From Lutjanus erythropterus (lineage: Eukaryota; Chordata; Actinopteri; Lutjaniformes; Lutjanidae): a stretch of 64,000 bases of DNA. Below the pieces are notes generated by a model. The model had not been told where the DNA came from. It made no database searches and saw nothing but the letters and a program-made list of their open reading frames with translations. Where the stretch lies: contig CM034597.1 of the NCBI GenBank assembly GCA_020091685.1, positions 6,024,532-6,088,531 of the forward strand, read 5' to 3'. Shown in pieces: positions 59,381 to 64,000 of this stretch. Both the position numbers and the translations under genes were made by a program. Positions within the stretch are counted from its first letter, which is position 1. The number at the start of each line of letters is the position of its first letter.

Positions 59381-60644
59381 AGGCCCTGTTCATACCTGGC
59401 ATACACTGCACCTGCATCTCAAGTGGCCACTTCCCCGCTCTATATGCAAAAAAACACCCGTGCTGCTTTGTCAGTCTAATGTCCATTACTGTCCATTTGG
59501 CCATTCAGTACCCTCCAAAGACCTGCCAATTCATATTTGTCCGCTGAGGCCTTTATTTCAAATGCTATGCATGTAGTTATTTGAGTCCTCATGTCCTCTA
59601 AAAAGCTCATCCTGGGCTTTCTAGTGATGTAACACACATATGAGAGGCCAACAGAGCAGATCTGTTTGGCGGTAAGGGAGTAAACAATTAAATTTATTAA
59701 GAAATACTGTTCTTGTCTTCATAATAATGTTTTTTATTATTATTTATGAGAGTTTTAACAACATTATATTAAGATTTTATGAGTTAATGTCAGTTGTAAG
59801 CCTTTCAAAATAAACAAGTCGCAAAAAGAAGTGCGATCCTGCATTTTTTTTTTAACCTGGCTGCCACAAACAGCTGGATCTGGTACAGGTCAGACCACCA
59901 GGCCACCAGAGAGCTGCAGGAGAGACGTTTGCAGGGGGGGAAGACGTGCGTGCGACGTGTGTAAAGTGCAGCTTGTGTCCCAGAAACCAAGACCTGTTTG
60001 CTAATGTAACATTCATGACATAAAAGCATGTTCACGTCATTTGTTTTGAGGGATTTCAACAGTCAAGATTTACCAACGCAGCAGAGTTTTTAATCAAATA
60101 AAGTATGACGTTATTGTTGAAATGACAAATAATACAATTGTTTCCAATAGTCTTCAAATGAGAAAGAGTAAAATAAAAAAGCAGAGCAAATGAAAAATTA
60201 TCATCACCAACTTGATGCCTTGTAATGTATTTTTTGTCCGCTGCATGTTATAAAACATTAACAACATTTTAGAGAAAACAATCTTTGTGATATGTTGCTT
60301 ACATCCCATTTACTTTATGTAAGAGAATCTAAATATTAAAACTTTTTTCTTCCCGGGTCTCAGGAGGACAATGAGCAGGATGAGCAATTTTACTTTATCT
60401 AACGATGTTTTCACATTAAAGTTGATGCAGAACATAAGTAGAGTAGGCCGTCCTCCATCAGGACACATTCACTTCCACACTGTTGAAAGAATAGGGTCAT
60501 ATGTGACCCAGGCATCCTCTGAATGTCGACGATCGGATCAAAATGCGTCCTCAGTACATTTTGGCTGCATTCACACTTGTAGCTGTCCACTTACAATCGC
60601 ATCATCAAAGATGCATATTAATGCCAGGTGTAAACAGGGTCCTA
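59381..60644 (+). mobile_element. DNA element with GGCCCTGTTCATACCTGGCAT-type inverted ends
   Basis: The left end reads AGGCCCTGTTCATACCTGGC and the right end reverse-complemented reads AGGACCCTGTTTACACCTGG, a pair of inverted ends of about 22 bases with roughly 19 matches. Inside the right end, GTAAGTGGACAGCTACAAGT and TTTTGATCCGATCGTCGAC words are those of an abundant fish repeat. About 1.26 kb, no recognisable transposase; the mid-part (59640-60360) is AT-rich and unidentified and may include other insertions. Confidence 0.65.
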
Positions 60645-61169
60645 CACTGTAAAAAAAAAAGACCCATAAACACTATTTGTTCTGCATAAAAAGTTCATCC
60701 AGGCTGCGTCAAAATTTTACAGTAATTATGTTAGGGTAATTTTGCAATCATTCAAAACAGATAAACTTTTCAAGTCAAATAAACTTCAGTTGTACTTCAG
60801 AAAACATGTTCTGTAAACTAAAGATATTGAATTGAACCAAGAGCTCTTCAGTCACACTGACAAACAGTAGAAAAACAAATTTGAGTTTTCATCTTTTAAA
60901 TCTTAAGTTTTAAATCTCAAACAATGCATGCTGGGAAATCTGCTAATGTGCTGATCATGTTTCTTGGGGAACTTAATTTAATGAGCTGATTGAACTCATT
61001 TCAAATTAAAAGACTTCAAGTTAGAAGAATGATGTTTATAGTCCTTAAGTTTTCTGAAAGTAAATTTTAAGTTTAAATTGAATAAATAAGACTTGTATAC
61101 TTACATACTTTAAGTTAGTGAGAAAAGATTAGTTGATCTCATTAAATTTCTGTTATTTTTTACAGTGTA
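60645..61169 (+). mobile_element. Short element with TACACTGTAAAAAA inverted ends, copy 2
   Basis: Starts TACACTGTAAAAAAAAAAG and ends TTTTTTACAGTGTA, an inverted pair with 12 or more matching bases. Inside are AAATTTGAGTTTTCATC, TTAAATCTCAAACAATGCATG and AACTTCAAG-like words also seen at 23525-23982. It abuts the 59381-60644 element with no bases between them. No protein. Confidence 0.65.
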
Positions 61170-61754
61170 CATTTGATCAGTTGGAATGGCTTTCGCTGTG
61201 TTGAAAACTTTTTAACAAAACATAACTTCTTTCATTCATTACAGTTTGATTAAGACAAGTAGAACTGAACAATCCAATACCTCCTGCTTTTTCAGACTCT
61301 TTTATATTTCTTTAACTGGGCTTATTTTATTTAGATGAGCTGAATGGAACATAAGACAAACAATCAAATTCTAGCAGTCAGTGCTGTTCCACCAGCCACC
61401 TCATCCCCGTGCTCCGATAAAATCAAACTGTAGGACGCAATGACACCTTTGTAGAGCAGACGTCATCCTCACAGCATCCTGGTTTTCAGACTGAGTGGAT
61501 TTGCCACAAATCCTGAGACAGGATTAAAAACATTGTTTGTCTTAAGCTTTTCAGTTCCCGTCCTCTGGGATGACTTCATTGTTGACAAAAACATTTAATC
61601 TTCTTTAATAGAGGATGTTACTCAGTTTCCCGGACCCAGTAAGAGTAAACAGGACTATTTTCGGTCACCTGTCATATTTTGTGCCTCTGGAAGTATTTGT
61701 TTGGTGGTCAGATCCAAGTCTTTTATTTCATGTTGTTAAGTCTGAGTCCAGGCC

Positions 61755-62430
61755 ATTAATCACACAGCCACAGGTGGCAAAAATACACAAAAATACACAC
61801 AGTCTTTGGACAAGTTAGACAAGAAAAACAACTCTGGTAAAAGAACTAATTCAACCTCTTTACTGCAGTAAAAGTGAAAAACTACAGGCTCTGAAAGGTA
61901 ATCAGTGTATAACGGTAAAAAGTTGTCCTCTGAAGGACATTTCTACTGAGTCTCCATCTCTGTCTGTTAGTTTGGGTTTTTTTTAATTTTGTTTTATGTC
62001 TTGTTACGCTGTTTTGCCTTGTTACATCTTAATACATAGTCTTTTTCTTGTTCTGTCTTTTTTGTCTTGTTATGTTTTTTTGTGATGTTTCATTCCTTTC
62101 ATCTTGTTACATCTTTTATGTTGTTTTTGTTTTGATTTATTGTTTTTGCCTTGTTACATCGGCTTTGTCATGTTACATTTTATGTCTTTTTTACATCTTG
62201 TTACGTTGTTTTTGTTTTGTTTTATTATTTTTGTCTTGTTATGTTGTTTTTGTCTTATGTTATTTTCACCTTGTTACATCTTGTTACGTCTTTTGTTATT
62301 TTCATCTTGTGTTATTGTTTTAGTTTGGTTTACATCTTGTGCCACTTTGCTCCGCTTTTTTTCATTTTGTTACTTCTTTTTCATATTATTGTTGTTTTCA
62401 TCATTTTCATCTTGTTGCATCTGTTGTGCA
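61755..62430 (+). repeat. Dispersed repeat carrying a TTGTTACATC minisatellite, copy 3
   Basis: Left part (CACAGGTGGCAAAAATACAC, TTTACTGCAGTAAAAGTGAA, AAAAAGTTGTCCTCTGAAGG) matches 53150-53340, and from about 61980 the T-rich array of TTGTTACATC, TTGTTATGTTG and GTTTTTGTC words runs to about 62430. Same order as copies 1 and 2. Confidence 0.8.
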
Positions 62431-62579
62431 TTATATGCACTGATGGAGGCACCAAGGAATTTTTGTCTTATTGTCCCATTCATTTAGCGTGAAATCTGTC
62501 TTGATAATAAGAAGACGATGTGTTTCCCACAGAGCTTGTAAAGCACAAGAATCAGGCTAAATTCTCATTATGATGGAGA

Positions 62580-62930
62580 TTTTAAGAAAAAGTGAATTAA
62601 TTAAAAAGTCGTAATATTTTGAGGGAAAAAAACATAATATTTTTGATTAAATAGTTGTAACATTTCAAGAAAATAAGTCATCATATTTTGAGAAAAAAGT
62701 CATAATATTTTCATGGAAAAATATGTCATTTTTTAAGAAAGTAGGTCATCATATGTTGAGTATTTTGATTAAAAAGTTGTAATATTTCAAGAAAACAAGT
62801 CATAATATTTTGAGAAGAAAGTCATCACGTTTTCATAGAAAAAGTTGTAATTTTGTCAAGAAAATATGTGATTATATTTTGATTAAAAAGTTGCAATATT
62901 TCAAATAAAAAGTCAACATTTGATGGAAGA
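62580..62930 (+). repeat. Higher-order AAGTCATAATATTTTGAG repeat (about 114-122 bp)
   Basis: Short words AAGTCATAATATTTTGAG and AAAAAGTTGTAATATTTCAAG alternate. The larger block starting GATTAAA.AGTTG.AA.ATTTCAA recurs at 62645, 62767 and 62881, giving spacings of 122 and 114. It closely follows the copy-3 minisatellite. Confidence 0.8.
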
Positions 62931-63689
62931 ATGTGCAGTATTTGTTTACTCTGCTGATTCTGCTGCAGCAACCAGTTGTGGGTGGTCTTCTGTACAAAGA
63001 TGGCTGGTTTATGCTAATGTAATTCAGTTTTCTTTGTTCTTGTGTGTCAGAAGCTTTTGGGTGGCTTCATATTGTTTTGACACGTATTTGCCTCCTCTGA
63101 CTCAACAATCAGTTTAAATGTCACCAGATGTGAGATCTTTCTGTTGGCTTGGCCTTTGGGTTAAATCTACATCTGTTGTGCTTTGTGCTGAGGTGGCACG
63201 GAGTCTCCAGAGCGCTCGGCTTTCATCTGAGGTTTGTCTGGCTGGAAAACACGACATGAAGTGAAACACAGTTAGAGCTCCAGCTGGCCGTGATGACAGC
63301 TTTTGTTTGTGTGAAACACATACGGCATGTCAGCGTGTGGAGTCAGTTCATCTTATCTCACCTGATATGATGAGCTGGGTCACAGTCCCAGTCAGGGATT
63401 TGAAAGACCTCCACTGACGTCTCAGCTCTGCATCTGTAAAATCTAATCTAGGCTTTTTAATATGGTCGTTGAGTTCACATAAAACTGCCTTTGGTTTAAT
63501 AAATATTTAAAAACAATGTCTGTATTGCATTAGAGGTTGATCTCTTATGTTATCCTGATGTTCGTAATAGTTAGTCCACTTAGTTTGATCCAAATTCTTC
63601 AACAGGGATACAACACTCATCGAATGTATTTGATTTAAGTGCTGCTGATCATCTAGTGGCAACAGTTTTATTTGAAGGGGGTGTGCATG

Positions 63690-63910
63690 AGACTGTCATT
63701 ACACTGTAATAAGCATGACATGTCACCTGTCATTAACGTGAAGGAGTCTTTATGACTGATTATAACTCAGCGTCATTTGGTAAATTATGTACATTTTTAA
63801 TGCAAAGTTTACACTGTTTGAGACATCTTTGTTACGACAACTTGACATGAACCAAGACAACATAACATGTCGTTGTCTTTGTCATGACAACTTGACATTA
63901 TCAAACTTCA
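63690..63910 (+). repeat. GACAACTTGACAT fish repeat, part
   Basis: ACGACAACTTGACATGAAC and ATGACAACTTGACATTATC occur about 50 bases apart, with GTCATTACACTGTAATAAGC and ACATGTC words upstream, as in an abundant teleost repeat I recognise but cannot name. Edges uncertain. Confidence 0.45.
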
Positions 63911-64000
63911 AGAAATGATTTAGCTTTATGTTTTAATAGTACATTATACTGCCATATGTGACTGTATCTGACATACTGTATAACTGGTCATTGATATTTT

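Larger units (their letters stand above)
53124..64000 (+). other. slc1a7 intron 3 (partial, at least 10.9 kb)
   Basis: Begins GTAAGA after exon 3 and runs past the window edge; no NMFPANL-like exon was seen on the + strand. Listed repeats occupy about 53150-54845, 55800-55960, 56956-57290, 59142-59220, 59381-61169, 61755-62430, 62580-62930 and 63690-63910. I see nothing identifiable in 54850-55800, 55960-56950, 57290-59140, 61170-61750 and 62940-63690. Confidence 0.8.

Noticed and set aside
53124-64000. A fourth slc1a7 exon (expected to begin NMFPANLVEA-like)
   Set aside because: Scanning the + strand frames to the end of the window gave no such peptide next to an AG acceptor, so the exon is taken to lie outside.

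Overview
The window looks like teleost fish nuclear DNA. It has small exons with canonical GT-AG borders separated by very long introns, long CA/GT, GATA, TA and ATT microsatellites, and dense families of fish-type interspersed repeats (hAT-like elements with 8-bp target duplications, foldback MITEs, L1-like and L2-like LINE pieces). Only one host gene can be supported: the 5' part of an excitatory amino acid transporter, best matched to slc1a7 (EAAT5), on the + strand. Family assignments come from remembered sequence; no search was run.

Layout. Bases 1 to about 12,440 are upstream intergenic DNA with no convincing exon and several repeat relics, including an L1 3' end at about 7.4-8.7 kb. 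A GC- and CpG-richer patch at about 12.44-12.97 kb holds the probable promoter and 5' UTR and coding exon 1 (12828-12968). Intron 1 is 30.7 kb (12969-43690) and nearly all repeat-derived. Exon 2 is 43691-43770, intron 2 is 9.1 kb, exon 3 is 52908-53123, and intron 3 runs past the right edge. The three exons join in phase to encode residues 1-145 plus two bases of codon 146, covering the cytosolic N terminus, TM1, TM2, TM3 and the start of the following loop. The rest of the transporter lies beyond base 64000.

The non-genic DNA is the more unusual part. It includes a three-level nest (hAT inside a LINE remnant inside an older repeat, 32.1-33.9 kb), a second nested insertion at 35.2-35.7 kb, three dispersed copies of one repeat that carry a TTGTTACATC-type minisatellite (19.0, 53.2 and 61.8 kb), clean 29-bp and 26-bp minisatellites, a roughly 185-bp tandem array with a tRNA-like B-box, and long inverted repeats at 11.7-12.0 kb. 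I found no sign of a new multi-gene system. No CRISPR array, operon, rRNA, intact tRNA or complete transposase gene was recognised. Apart from the listed exons, every long open frame appears to be a chance frame, a microsatellite translation or a transposon relic.
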